A stretch of 64,000 bases of DNA from Sthenelais limicola (GCA_942159475.1 OW804102.1:31440873-31504872); one strand, 5' to 3'. Shown: positions 39,331-52,037, counted from the first letter of the stretch. Notes: a model not told the origin generated them from the sequence alone. Translations and numbers: made by a program.

Positions 39331-39830
39331 GGTGCATGTGTGCTGGATATGCGACGTAAGGACCCACATTCCTATTCAAAGTCTCCAATTATTCCATCAC
39401 GCTATAATTATGATGTATCTTGATACATCAGGTAAGCCCTGATCTGGCCTACAAGAGGAGCTTGCTGATTACTCAATGTTGACGAAGGTTAGCAATATAT
39501 TATGGATGGTAATGGCTGCTAGTATAGGCTATAGTATATTCATTTTCTATAAACCTTTTTTTCAAAACTAAAAATATCAGACTTAGAATAGTGAAAGGAA
39601 ACACCTGTGAACTTATTTAATGAATCATACATACAGAAACTTAATAGGTAGGAGGAGTATAGCCTAGGCCTATGGCATAGGATAGGGCTCCCATAGGCTT
39701 AGAAATGAAAATTTATAGACAGAATCGTTCATTTGGGATTTGTTAATAAGTTTGTGGGAACCAGAGCATACATACATTGACATCCAGTTTGTTGCACTTC
39801 AGGACCAACTTACTTGGCGGCTGAATGGCT
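39331..39830. other. Unassigned AT-rich DNA
   Basis: Nothing recognised except a tRNA-like string near 39812-39841 (GGCTGAATGGCTAAGGCATG) just before a LINE fragment, which may be a decayed SINE head. Confidence 0.35.
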
Positions 39831-39837
39831 AAGGCAT

Positions 39838-40790
39838 GGGACTAAGTCTGACTAACAAATTTGACATTATTAAACAAAACCTTATTGTTTTAAATCCTGA
39901 TTTCATTGCCCTCACTGAAACATCGACCCCTTATCAACTCATTTCCTTCCCCGGTTATAATCTGATCAGATACAACGATCCACTCTTCTCCCAAACTCCA
40001 ACATCACTAAAAAGGTGGGGGTATACTCTGCTTTGTGAGGTCTTCCATTAATTTTACCTGTCCCTCTGATCTCAGGTTCTCTACCCCTGATCTTACCTTG
40101 AATCTATACCCATGTATACGCCTCCTTCCCAAAAATCATTAACCTATCCTTGTAACTTCACTTTACAAACCACCGTCAGGTAATACTGACACAGCCCTTG
40201 AACTTCTTCAATATTATTGAAAATAACACCTCGTCAACCACCCCGCTCCACCTGAGCAAATTTTACCATCAATTATTTAGTTTCTTTTGACAAAAAGGAA
40301 CTAACTTTTATTTCATACAACAAAATGTCTTAACACAGCTGATATAGGAGCCCACTAGAGTTGCTATCCGCAATGGAAGTGTTACTAACTCCCTGATTTT
40401 AACCCACTGTCAAAATGTATCTGTTAGTGGTACCCTCTGCCACAATATTAGTGACCACAAAGCAATTTACATGATCCGAAAAAGCTGAAAACCAAAAAGG
40501 TCTATGAATTCAAATTAGGGAGAACCTACCATAATTATAATAATCTACTCTTCTGACGAAGATTAAGAAATAATTTTAACTGGGAAATGTTCCGGAATCT
40601 TAATGTCCCAACAAGGCTTGGGCATCTTTAATGCAATTACCACAACCCTTGATACCATGTGTCCAGTTTAATCTATTAGAATTTGCCCCAAACAACAGTG
40701 CCGATCCAAAGAAATATTGCAAAACTAGCAAAGTACCCGTCCTCTGGACAGTCCCCCTCTCTCCCCAAACTTCCCTCTGAGGATCCATCA
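39838..40790 (+). pseudogene. LINE-D, degenerate endonuclease and linker
   Basis: 39838-40050 reads LTNKFDIIKQNLIVLNPDFI, ALTETSTPY and FPGYNLIRYND, the start of an APE endonuclease with the catalytic E. Further on, SLYKPPSGNTDTALELLQ (about 40158) and linker-like DPKKLKTKKVYEFKLGRTYH are visible among many stops. The RT portion is found at 42007-43030. Type CR1-like. Heavily decayed. Confidence 0.65.
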
Positions 40791-42000
40791 TGAGCTGCCT
40801 GCCACCATGGATTTATACATACTAATTTGGTCATATCCTATTGAAAATAAACATTGCAGTGAAGTTCAGATAATCCGGTTAATTAACATAATTAATATGT
40901 AAATAATGAATAAATATTCAAAATAAATGAAACATAATACTCCCATAGTTTCCCTATACTCAAAACCCTGAAAGTGCCAAATCTCAAAACCATATATCAG
41001 ATATTTAATAAATAGCAGTTAAATATGGTCTAAATATCTCATTACGAAGGTCCATCATGAGCTGCCTGCCACCATTGATTTATACATGTATACTAATATG
41101 TATACTAATTTGGTCATATCCTACTGAAAATAAATTTGGGTTTTCTTTTTGTATCTCAGCCAATAATTGGAGTTTTCTTATGATTTAAGCAGTGATTCAT
41201 TTCTCCACGAATGGCGCACCCAATAGGCATATTATAGAGACTGAAACAGAATTAAAAGTTTCTTTTGTTGCTACATGTAGTCGGGTCCCCCTTGAATTGA
41301 CGCAGTAGCTTGTGGCTAATGATGTAGTATCTCACAGGGGCTTTCCCATGCTATTGAAGAATTCAGGGCTTTCCCATGCTATTGAAGAATTCAGGGTCAT
41401 TCTCCGTAATATTTTGGGTCAGTAGTTGAGCGAGAAATCAATCAAAGCAACACACAGAGATGTATGTCTCGAGCCAGAGCCAATTTTGCTAGACAGATTA
41501 CAACCATATATACAGGGCCTGGGCTGATTGGCTTATCCTGGCTGGACCAATTAATTACCAGGTTAGATAAGAGATCCAATCAGCCACAGGATAACAATGA
41601 ACAGAGAAATATCAAAACGAGGGTCAGAGTGACCACTGCCACACCTGACCAATCCCTTTGTGTAGTGACCAGGTCACATGGTTATCTCTCCTCCCCTCTC
41701 CCTCCTGCTCCTAATCAATACCCCCTCCCCTGACCTTGTGGTCAGTCCCTTTCCTCCCTTCCCATGTGATCAACCTTGAGATAACGGTCAGACCTGGACA
41801 TCACTTGTACCTTTGGACCCCTGAGATAAGCGATCCATGAGTGTTGTGGTGGGAAGAAAGTTAATTAGCCTTCTAGTCGGTAGGGGGCTAAATTAAACAA
41901 AACAGGAATTGGGGGTAACCTTCACCTTTGATTACAATCATATCTCTCCTTAAGATCACAAAAAACCCTTGTTAATAATCATACCTCATATTTAGCTGTA
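40791..42000. other. Unassigned insertion between LINE-D parts, with a direct repeat
   Basis: A block TCCATCATGAGCTGCCTGCC...TTGGTCATATCCTA occurs at 40784-40852 and again at 41049-41130. A 33-bp stretch (GGGCTTTCCCATGCTATTGA...) is tandemly duplicated at about 41338-41394. 41640-41780 is pyrimidine-rich and resembles 48740-48830 in composition. No gene is supported. Confidence 0.5.
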
Positions 42001-42006
42001 GTAAAG

Positions 42007-43030
42007 ACAGGGGAACCCAGGGCTCAATACTTGGACTACTCATGTTTCTGATATTCATCAATGATCTTGGAACCTATTAATTTTGAAACACTGCACCTAT
42101 TTATTATATACAGATGACACAGTACTTTACCTATCTGATAAGTGTACTCAAAATCTTACCACTAAAATGCAGGAAGATACCGTATACCCGTGTATAAGCC
42201 AGACACCTGTGTATTAGCCCACCCCGTTTATAAGCTGGGGGTTCAGCACGACCTAACATTAATATAAGCCGGGCCCCGCTTATAAGCCGGGCCCCGTTTA
42301 CAAAGCCGGGCGCCTGTTACTGGATGAAAACATAGAGGTCTCTTCTCAGGAGGAAGATGCTGATGAGATCGGGCAGAACTAGTTCTTAGTGGATGATGTA
42401 TGGGATTATGATAGTTTGAATAAGAGAAGTCAGTTGTGTTGATAGATTCTGAATTCTGGTAGTGTCTTTTTTGTTACATTGAAGTTTAAAACATGAAAAC
42501 CAGAGCAATAATTAAAGATAATAATAAAAATGTGTTTCAGCTAAATCTACTGGTTTTCAGTTAGTGTAATATAAGCTGGGCCCCGAATATAAGCCCACCC
42601 CGAATATAAGCCAGGTCAAATCACCATTTGAAATTAATATAAGCCGGGGCTTATACACAGGTATATATACAGTATTGATAACCTATCATTATGGTGTTCC
42701 ACCAATCGCTTCCTAATCAAAGCTACCAAAACCAATTAATGCTTATAAACAAATCAAAGAAAAACTCTAACATTGACCTAGCACTTACCAATACTAGCCT
42801 TGATATTGTCCAGTTACAAATACCTAGGATATTCTTTAGATTATTGACTATCTCATCAACCTTATGTCAAAAATCTAATCAGAATCACCTCACAAAATCT
42901 GCCTCTTTCTTAGAATCCCGTCACCTACTTACCAAAAACTCTGCTCTTTTGGTCTATAAAAGCAAAATCCTCCCCTATTTTGACTATACTGATATTGTTT
43001 ACCACAGCTCCACCAAAGCTACCTCAACAA
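42007..43030 (+). pseudogene. LINE-D reverse transcriptase fragments, split by a MITE
   Basis: 42007-42177 reads GTQGSILGLLMFLIFINDLG and, after a break, FIIYTDDTVLYLSDKCTQNL, a mutated YADD box. After the MITE (42180-42672) it continues IDNLSLWCSTNRFLIKATKT and later SKILPYFDYTDIVYHSSTKA. It belongs with the endonuclease at 39838. No function remains. Confidence 0.75.
42180..42672. mobile_element. 493-bp MITE with TA duplication
   Basis: Ends are CCGTATACCCGTGTATAAGC and the inverted ...GGCTTATACACAGGTATATA, flanked by TA (42178-42179 and 42673-42674). Removal restores the LINE-D RT reading. TA duplication and terminal inverted repeats fit a Tc1/mariner-type MITE. The interior repeats TATAAGCCGGGCCCCG-like units at both ends. 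A partial relative lies at 59757-59821. Confidence 0.8.
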
Positions 43031-43062
43031 GCTTCCCGGTGGACCTCTATGTCAACACGTAA

Positions 43063-43446
43063 TATGGCGCTCTTGGATTTCCCTTAGGATCTAAAGGCAA
43101 CCGAAAGCTCGCGGATGTGTGCGGGGACGGGTACGGGCAAAGCAGTAGAAGAAAGCTGGGTCGAACCCGCTTTAAAAACAGACAAGGCATGCTCTAAACA
43201 GATGAGAAGCAAGAAGTTACTCATGAAAAACTGTTACTCATGACATTTGAACATTGATTTTAATTATAGATTACTTAACTAGGTAGTGCAACATTTTTTT
43301 ATAGTAGGATTGGTTTTTGTGACGACACATGTGGATGGGATAATAACTATTCTTGTGAACGTTCGAGCAATTTTTGAGCTTGGCATTATTTGCAGATGAT
43401 TTTAGAGGTATGAGCACTTCTTGTATTGATTTTTTATTACTATACA
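43063..43446. other. Unassigned DNA
   Basis: No gene or repeat recognised between the end of LINE-D and the 31-bp tandem array. Confidence 0.4.
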
Positions 43447-43660
43447 ACATAGTTGTCTGGAATAAGGGCGAGATACACCATAGTTGTCTGGAATAAGGGC
43501 GAGATACACCATAGTTGTCTGGAATAAGGGCGAGATACACCATAGTTGTCTGGAATAAGGGCGAGATACACCATAGTTGTCTGGAATAAGGGCGAGATAC
43601 ACCATAGTTGTCTGGAATAAGGGCGAGATACACCATAGTTGTCTGGAATAAGGGGGAGAT
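43447..43660. repeat. Tandem array, 31-bp unit, seven copies
   Basis: The unit ATAGTTGTCTGGAATAAGGG plus CGAGATACACC is repeated seven times with almost no variation; the last copy changes CGAG to GGAG. All three minus-strand frames are open only because 31 is not a multiple of three and no unit has a stop in those frames. It is a minisatellite with no spacers. Confidence 0.95.
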
Positions 43661-45370
43661 GCAAAAAAGTTAAGTTTAATTTGACTCCAACCCTGGAAAA
43701 GGGTTTTTACAATCGTAAAATCAATTGTAAAAACCATGAGAAATTAGTGACATATTTCAAATGCCAAGAGGAGCTTGAAAGGATATTTATCCGTAGACAA
43801 CTAGAATTATATAATTAGCAAAAAAATATCTATTTCATAAAACTGTATTATTCTTATCTCTACTTGGGGAAAGAGAGCGAGTTGCAGGGTGTGATGATAG
43901 ATTTAAGAAAGGAACTCAGTATCAAATTGTATTAATTAACGGCTCCCACTTTTTGTGTCAACACCTTGACGAAAGAAAGTAGGTATCTCCATTAATATGG
44001 AAATCAAAGTGCCTTTCATTTAGAAAGAGGGGATGGAGTGATGTTATATATTGATACTGTATTTATGTCTATCTGAATTTATTTCTGATCATTTGGAGTA
44101 TACCCCCGCCATGCCTAAAACCGGTAGTATAACCCCTCATGTACAACCAACGATGCCCAACCTATGAGTATTATAAGGTGTCCATGCATTAGTAGCAGCC
44201 GATATTATCATAAGGAAGACTGTTATGAATGGAGCTATATATTAACTTTGGACCATTTGCAAAGCCAGACTAATACACTACTTCAAGCACATTATATATG
44301 CAGATATTTTTCAATAAAAATATATTTATTGTACATGTATGTACAATAAAAAGTACGATAAAAATTCAAATTGTTCTTTCGACAGAAATTAGAGAAATGC
44401 AGGGCCATCACCCAGGCAAGTTTTTTTTAATAATAGAGAACATCAAAATAGTTCAGAATGAGAATAAAGCCCAACATTAAAAAATAGCAGAATCGCATAA
44501 CTTATTAACAGGTTTTAAAAGGAGAACTACCAACTGTTCAGATACTCTTATAATTATTTGAATGTGGGTTGATTCGAGTGATGAACAAACATCAATTTCT
44601 TGTATCTAAGAGAGCTCCGATATTAGTTCTATAAAATGACACAAGGGGGCGGCACCATACGGTGGCAAAGTTTACACAATCTAACAGTTTTCATGCATTG
44701 TCTAGGTATCAATTTTCTTCTATTCAATAAAGGAATTTGATATCTAGCATTTGTTGTACTATTCTAAGGAAGATCATACACTATAATAATGCAATATGCT
44801 TGAATACTAAATCACTAAAATGCTATAATCAATAAGATCTGTCTTCCAATATACAAATAGGAGCTACCAAGACCGAGGAAGTCACAAATGGTTTCATATG
44901 ACCTGGACTGTGAAGTGGTCATAGGCCAAAGAAATATTTGGTTCCTGATCAGGAAGACTTATCCCTTCCTGCATTGAATAGCTTTTTCTTTTAAGACCTT
45001 TTTTTTGTAACCATAGTTTCAATATTTTGGGAATATTTCATTATTGCTATATGCTAGCAGCATATTATAAATCTTGCAATCTTGTCCAACAAATATTGAA
45101 TTACTGGCATCACGTTCCATTTTCTCTAAATATTTGTGGCTGATAATCAATTATTCAACTAGCGCATACAAGGACCGTTCTTGTTCAATATAAATATGAT
45201 ATTGTACATCATAATTATTGGAAAATAATAGAGAACTACATCAAAATTGTTCCGAATGAGATTAAGGTCAAACATTAAAAAATCTATACATGTACTTCTA
45301 AACAGGTTGAGTTTTATCGTTTTTTCTGGTACCTAGTACAAGAACTGTTTATGAAAATTATGCTTCACAT
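43661..45370. other. Unassigned AT-rich DNA with a diverged direct repeat
   Basis: About 95 bp recur in diverged form at 44425-44520 and 45222-45318 (AATAATAGAGAAC, ATCAAAAT, AACATTAAAAAAT, AACAGGTT in order). No gene is supported. Confidence 0.5.
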
Positions 45371-45372
45371 GA

Positions 45373-46780
45373 GAAATTGGAGACCAATAACCCTTTTAAA
45401 TGTGGACTATGAAATTATATCTTTTGGCGACCAGATTAACAAAATTCCTACCCAAAATTATTCATGAGGACCAGTTTGGATTTATGTCAGGCAGGTACCT
45501 TGGCACCGCAATTAGAAAAAGGGACGATGTGTTATCTGTTATGGAAAAGCAGAATCAAAGTGGTTTGGTTGTAGCCATAGACTTTTCCAAAGCTTACGAT
45601 AAGGTCAGCTGGGCTTTCCTTTATGAATCATTAAGATCTCACAATATCTCTGAGTTGTTTATATCTTGGATCCAGACTATTATCAGGTTCTAAAGCTGTT
45701 TTCACCAACATTCGTCTCAGTGGTTTTCAATAGGCAGAGGAGTTAAACAGGGAGATCCCATTTCTTCTGCCCTAATCACTATACGTGTAGAGAAGATGGC
45801 TCAGACAATTAGAGATGATTATGAAATAGAAGGGGTCAGAATTGGAGAAAATGTCTACAAAATAATTCAATTCGCAGATGACACTATGATAATGGTCAGA
45901 AATGAATCTTCCCTCCTCAGAGTATTAGAGGTTTTGAGGAGGTATGGCGAAGCCTCAGGTCTTCGTTTAAATCCCTCTAAATCGATAGGCAGTATAGTTG
46001 TTAATATTACTTTTCAAAATCAGAAAGCAAAGGAAATTAAATGGAGAGAATCTATTAATGTACTAGGTGTGACTTTACTGTGTCCACGAGACATAAAAGA
46101 AATGTCAAAAACAAATGTAGAAAGTGTTGCTGACGACTGGCGCAACAGATTTATAACATTAAAGGGAAGAATAGTGGTGTCAAATACCTTTATTTTGCCT
46201 ATAATACAACACATCATGTCATGTATAAATTTGAATTTAAAGGCCAGAAAGAAGTTGACTCTCTAATATTGAATTTTGTATGGAATAACCAAAAAGAAAC
46301 ACCCAATGAGTTCCGAATTTCTCTCTCAGCGTGCTGAGATGGGAGGCATGGGACTTAGACTGATTGAAGATTATTATAAGGTAAATAGGCTCATGTGGGT
46401 ACAAAGAATTATGAATCCAAACATAAAATCTTGGTTTGCCATCTTGGAACATGACATGAGTAAATCAAAGGAAGAGATTTTCCTCAATAGGAATAAACCT
46501 TCTAAAGCCTTAAACGGTTTCTACAAAGAGCTATTTCTGTATTGGAATAGATGTTTTTACAGCAAAGCGCCACAGGGTATCAGCCAGATAAGAAAAGAAA
46601 GATTATGGTCTAACAATAATATTAAGAAGGGAGAAAAAGTCCCTTGAATGGCCAAAATGGAGAGAAAAAGGTGTATTGGTTGTTGGAGATATCATTGATG
46701 ATCAAGGAAAGCTGATGACGATTGACCAGCTAAAAAGCTTTTATAATATTGTTTCATTTAATAATTTATTATGTATTAAT
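45373..46780 (+). pseudogene. LINE-E: L1/Tx1-like reverse transcriptase, degenerate
   Basis: Segments 45400-45693, 45720-46266 and 46276-46760 read in order: NWRPITLLNVD, DQFGFMSGRYLGTAIRK, GLVVAIDFSKAYDKVSWAFL, GRGVKQGDPISSAL, IQFADDTMIMV, a thumb region, RAEMGGMGLRLIEDY and the C-terminal WPKWREKGVLVVGDIIDD. It is the same clade as LINE-B, but from another family, and it shows the C-terminal region that LINE-B seems to lack. Three or more frame breaks. The 5' half is missing. Confidence 0.8.
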
Positions 46781-46825
46781 ATTACATCATTAAGACTTTC
46801 ACCATCATTGATTTGAGTCAATGGA

Positions 46826-46995
46826 CTAATTAATATACCTGGTTATAAAGTATATCGATTAGACAGAAAAACAGGTGGAGGCCTAGCAATGTATGTAAAA
46901 GATAAGTACGAGGTAGTAAAGGGCAGTGACAGTTCGCAAATAAGTACACCAGACAGAGATACAATCCTTAGAAATAATAGGAAATAAATTCAAAA
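46826..46995 (+). pseudogene. LINE endonuclease fragment
   Basis: Reads IPGYKVYRLDRKTGGGLAMY and VKDKYEVVKG, which match the middle of a CR1-like APE endonuclease (compare the GGGLIMYI block of LINE-A). Only about 55 codons are left. Confidence 0.65.
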
Positions 46996-47211
46996 AAATC
47001 TTTGCATCAAATGTGTACCGCCCCGCCCCTTAATGTGAGTGACCGTTTACCCACATTCGTTATATTTAAGAAAAAGAGCGAGAAATATGCCAAAATATCG
47101 TTTTAGATGTAGCACCTATACAAAGTATGACTCGTCAATCCCGCAAGAGTTTAACCGGAACCCCAACCAGGAACATGGTGGTCTCTGGTAGTATCAAAAA
47201 GTGAGTCTGGG

Positions 47212-47365
47212 CAGAGGCAGCGGCTCGAAAAGCACTCCAAATGAATGGTGGGTCGCTGCCTCACAATTCAAAAGGTGTGGCATAAGGCATGGCCACACAC
47301 ACCCAGTGTGCAGGAAAAACAGTTCTGGTGATGAATTTACCACTTGGGGCCATTATTTGTTAATA
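47212..47365 (+). pseudogene. Copy E: decayed RRM-gene exon 2
   Basis: GCAGAGGCAGCGGCTCGAAA, CACTCCAAATGAATGG, GGTCGCTGCCTCACA, AAAACAGTTCTGGTGATGAA and TTACCACTTGGGG follow exon 2 in order with deletions. It has frame breaks and no intact splice border. Confidence 0.7.
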
Positions 47366-49294
47366 TTATTGTTAAATGGATATGACCAAACTCATTGATA
47401 TACTCAAACTTAGCTGTTAAGTCAGCAAGAGCGGTGACAATGTGTAAAAATTGACGTTGCCTGAACGCCAGAGCTACAAGATTAGGAAAACTGTTTTCCT
47501 AATGTGTGGACCCCTCCACCCTTGTTTGTGACCATATTCTTCATCAGAGATTAAATTGATCTACCATTGAGAAACCTATTTGAACGTCCCCACCATTTGC
47601 ACTAAGGCCAGAATACCCAGACGCAATTCTACGTCACTCGCGGCAGGCAGCTACCTGCCCACACACTCGACACACTGGCCTTTTCTACCCATGAACGCCC
47701 CCTGTAAGATCACTGCAACGAAGGCAGCTAGCAGGGGAACCAGGGAGATTCGTATCCAAGTCTGGCATATAAAACACCATGAAATCAGCGTGAGACCATC
47801 ATTATCCAGGAACACTTGAGTGCTGCTACATCTACCTGCCAGACCCCTACAATCTCTCTGGATGAAACCTTGCTACGCAGGCATTTAGTTTGATTCTTCG
47901 AGAACTGGATTCTGTTGTGTGAGTTTGATTATTATTACCACGGAACCTGATATCATCCTGAAGTTCTGAAAATTAGTTATTGACTGCTCCAGATATTATT
48001 GCCACATTTCAAGACCATTTCGAAAATTTAATATTCATAATCATTAGTTTGCAACAAAGCACCAGTATCCTCATACCTCTTTGCCATGCTGCACCCATCC
48101 GAACGATATTTAGTCTATATTTAATTAGAATATTTGACTGAACCTCGAGTCATTACTCTAAAACATGCCCTGGACTGACGGGTATACATAAGGAGAGCTG
48201 GTGTGGTGGTAAAGGCACTTCTTGCTGGACCTTCGATCTACATCCATTTTACTTTTCAGTGATATCACAGTGTTATAGGCCAACATCAATGGACAGAGGA
48301 GATATTGTTCTTGCTAATCATATAAAAATCAATAAAGTATGAGCAAATGTTATGTCCGTATGGGTGAGTTTAAGTGAAGGGAGCAGACTGTGTGCAGTGA
48401 CTGACCATTGGCTTTTGCAATACACTGTAAAGAAATCTAAGGGTATTTGCCCATAGGTTCAGTGTTGTAGGAAGTAGACAAGAAGTCGGATGTAGCAGAA
48501 GTTCGTCAGGTTCAGCCCAGGCAGGAGTGACTCAGAGAGTGCCTGAAGCTTCCCCCTTCCGTTTATTTATACTCAGCCAAACCCTTAATTAATGCATATG
48601 ATGAGCTCCAGGAATTATTCCACTGCCCTACCCCTTCTCTAATTGAGTGAGAGAGAGGATCCTTCTTGTCCATGCGCTGACCTCTGCTCCCCATGCAAAG
48701 ATCATGAGCTGGGCACATGCAAGGTTGGATCCTTCACTCAGCCTCCCCCCTCCCACCCCTTACTCATAGATCCCAGAGGCTTGTACCTGCCCCCCTCCCT
48801 CTTACCCTTCCCCCCTCCCTCTTATTAACCCAGAGCAGTGGATACAGTGGTTAGGTGGAGATGGGTGGAGGTCAGCTCTGCTTAGCTTATCTTCCCCCTC
48901 CTGGTCAGACCACATGTGGCGTGCATGATCTGACCATGATCAGAGGCTAATTGGGTCAGATCTCAACCTTACAGAATGAAATTCTTTACAACACACCTTG
49001 TTCTAGAAATGACTTGAGTTGTGTTATACTTGGTTATTTAATAGAATCGATCGGCGACCAGTTTAAGTATATTCCATAATTATCATTCATTCCTTAGTTG
49101 TTATAATTGTCTGTTTAAGCAATAGACCCTTAAGCATATGCCTTCTGGTCCCAGGTTCCCTCATAGAGGCCCCTTCACCTTGTCCTCTCCCATCTACTCA
49201 CAAATGTATCCAAACATCCACACAGGACTCCATAACATGTACAAGAACCCAAAAATCTAAATAACCATAAGAATGAGAGACAAAGATGAATAGA
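47366..49294. other. Unassigned DNA
   Basis: No gene is supported. 48740-48835 is strongly pyrimidine-rich with repeated CCCTCCCTCTTA-like units. A short frame at 47580-47819 has no recognisable domain. Confidence 0.4.
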
Positions 49295-49370
49295 CCACCC
49301 TCTGTAGAACCGAAACCCCAATGCTAGCCTATACTGGTACTCTTTGAAGTTTCGGTTCTACAGTGGGTGG
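49295..49370. ncRNA. Hairpin with 22-bp near-perfect stem and 32-nt loop
   Basis: The arms 49295-49316 and 49349-49370 are reverse complements with one mismatch (TCTGTAGAACCGAAAC against GTTTCGGTTCTACAG). Size fits a microRNA precursor or a very small fold-back repeat. The arm contains CTGTAGAACCGAA, a string also in the miR-10 family, but the seed is interrupted, so I do not call it miR-10. Small-RNA reads would decide. Confidence 0.4.
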
Positions 49371-50890
49371 ACAGAGTGACCTGGGCCTGCGCTAACACTG
49401 GCTAAGATGAGACACAGTAGACACAGGACACACAACATGCGGTACCCAGAAGCCTGCCCGGGAAGCCTGGCAAAACCGTGGCAAAACCTCAGACGTATCA
49501 AACGTTGAAACCACATATATGTACAATATCTAACGATATATACAGTACAGTGCAATGCCAAACGTGTCCCCCATAGCATGAAATGATATTCTAGGACCAT
49601 AAGAATGGGAGAATGGGAAACAGAAGAGTGTAAATACCTACCTCAGAGCCAACACGAGGTCTGTACGCGACCTCATACTGCTCAATAATGGCCAAAGCAA
49701 GAACACGTTCGGGGACCGCATATCCGGCATTGCACACTTCCTGTTCCTAGCTGTAGACGTGCGCAGTTCTTCAACCCCAACAGAAATGAGTCAATAGTCT
49801 AAAATATTGATAGCTGTCAACAGTTCGTTTCACAGGAACCTCCGTTCAGAATGTTTTCACCTACAGGGTGTCTAGTCGGGTAGAAGCATGAATACATGTT
49901 AGAAATTACAATACTGTCTATTGATTATGTTCCTGCACATCAGAGGTTAACCTCAGGACTATAATTACCAACTTTATCTTAGTGATTGCCATTGATATGT
50001 TTCAAACGTTTGTTTCAACGAAATTAATTTTTATTGATAGGAGTGTTGTATTTCCAGCTGTATAAATATAAAACATGTACCAAATTCCAGCACTGTAAAA
50101 AAATCCAAAATAATATATATCACTACTTTACTTGGCCATAGCTTAGTCCTACTGAAATATTTTCTCAAATGAAAACAATAGTATTTATTTGTTTTCCTGG
50201 TTGTAAACATGGACATAATTTGTTTGATTTTATCCTATTATTGATGATATTTCATAATCCGTGTTTTGATTATTTATTTGGTGGATAATCATTATAAGTC
50301 TATTAAATATGTGATTCCAAGTCCTATAAATAAGGCTTGTCCAAGGGAATTGGGGTTAGTCAATCAAATCTATTTCCATATTATGTCATGTGTCATGTGT
50401 CAGGAAAGTGAGACACAAGTCACAAAAAAAAGGATTTTGAGATATCATCATCTTTGAAAAACGGGATCAAGCCAATTCCAATGACAGTCAACATACAAAT
50501 CTCAATTAATGCATTTCATGCATGACAAAAACATTAGCGAGATTTCTTGATGGTCAATAATTGACAACGTAATTTGTTTCTATGAGGATCGAAATATAGG
50601 TCGACTTAGAATTATACCTACATCAGAAATTGTGAAACTGCCCCCGGAAACTGCCCCTTAGCCTACCTATCCTCTCAAATAACCCACATTCGTTTTGGTT
50701 AAGGTTATTACTATTCAACATTTAAAGAAACTGCTTTTCGTTAATGCGCCATTGCCATATGTCCAAATAAAATACAACTACAAATACATAATAAAACAAT
50801 CGATTGAGAGCTAGACCGGGAACTCGTCTAGAGACCAGAAACTCGTTTACTGACGTTCCATCAGGGCGGGGATCGTGGGGGTAATTTTTA
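49371..50890. other. Unassigned DNA
   Basis: No gene recognised. ACCATAAGAATG followed by a purine-rich GAGA-type string occurs at 49265 and 49597, on both sides of the hairpin. Confidence 0.4.
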
Positions 50891-51094
50891 GATGTCAATT
50901 TCACAAGGCACGGCGGCTTTATCCGGCGGCTTATACCTGATTCAACTGGTTTCAACCACTTTTGTTTTGATAAAGTTGGAGCGTACGTAAATTTGTTGAT
51001 GTCAATTTCACAAGACACGGCGGGTTTATCTGGCGGCTTATACCTGATTCAACTGGTTTCAACCACTTTTGTTTTGATGAAGTTGGAGCGTACG
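50891..51094. repeat. Direct tandem duplication, 107-bp period
   Basis: GATGTCAATTTCACAAG...GGCGGCTTATACCTGATTCA...AGTTGGAGCGTACG occurs at 50891-50987 and 50998-51094 with about five differences. No coding role is seen. Confidence 0.9.
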
Positions 51095-51866
51095 GTTTTC
51101 CTATAATTATGCCAATTTCACCTGCTAAGAACTTTCAAAACGTCAGCACCTCACTTTTCATTGACGCGGTAAATAATCGTTCACATGATCCCTTAATTTT
51201 AGGAAAAACAAAATCGAGCAGTGAGCGATTTATTTTCTCTTGCCGCGCGGGAAATTCCAAGCATATAGTGTTTTTTTGGATGAGAATTATATTTTTATGC
51301 AAAATACGTTTGATCAAAATGGTGGTGCAAAATGTATAAATATTGTAGTGTTGTGCTACATACTTATGTTCTTGAGTTGGACGTGATTTACCTGTTAAGC
51401 GATAACGTTATTACTATAATTTACATCTTAATACTTTGGGGTTAAATTTTCTCTGTGCATCATAGAAACACTCTATATTTACAGAGGATTCACAGGATTA
51501 TTTGTCTGCCAGACATACCAAAACGACGGGTGGAATCTGATGGTTTTGGAGGAACGACACATTTATTCCTGCACTTGCATTGCCAACTTCTTGATTTGCC
51601 TGCATTCGTATATCTGCCGCGATGTCCTAGGAACAGGGTATACATACACCATCACAAAGGCGATGACCTTTTCTCTTTATTCCATGATTTGGCCGTGAGC
51701 GTACAATATAATTGATATACTTGCCGCTCACAAGGTGGACAATATAAACTCCCTGTATTGTACAGTGACGTCACGACCGTTCGAGACTATCGGTGAGCCA
51801 TGCGGACAGCATAATTTGATGAAATAAATCAAATTAAGTTGTAATAAGTTAAGAATCATGGAATAA
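51095..51866. other. Unassigned DNA
   Basis: Contains two short frames (51109-51339 and 51455-51715) with no recognisable domain, both likely chance. Confidence 0.4.
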
Positions 51867-52037
51867 AAGCAAGAATAGCACAGTATCGCGTCTTCAGCGG
51901 CCTGTATTCTCCTCGTACGGCCGAAAAACAACTCGGCCTACAGCCGAAAAACAACTCGGCCTACGGCCTTGTAGTTTTTCGGCCATACTCGGAGAATACA
52001 GCCCCCCTCATACGTGATACTATGCTATTCTTGCTAT
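51867..52037. mobile_element. Fold-back MITE, about 170 bp
   Basis: Left arm GCAAGAATAGCACAGTATCG...CTGTATTCTCC...GGCCGAAAAAC is repeated inverted on the right (GTTTTTCGGCC...GGAGAATACAG...GATACTATGCTATTCTTGC). The centre holds a short direct repeat, GCCGAAAAACAACTCGGCCT. No clear target duplication. Confidence 0.75.

Noticed and set aside
39812..39843. tRNA gene
   Set aside because: Only a string like a D-arm is present. There is no anticodon or T arm, and LINE sequence follows directly.
43447..43660. CRISPR-like array
   Set aside because: The 31-bp units are directly joined with no spacers, and the genome is eukaryotic.
43271..43737. Three overlapping minus-strand proteins with repeated MVYLALIPDNYG
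   Set aside because: They are translations of the 31-bp tandem array in three frames, not genes.
49295..49316. A miR-10 gene
   Set aside because: Only CTGTAGAACCGAA is shared. The ACCCTGTAG seed is interrupted and the opposite arm is a perfect complement, unlike miR-10 precursors.
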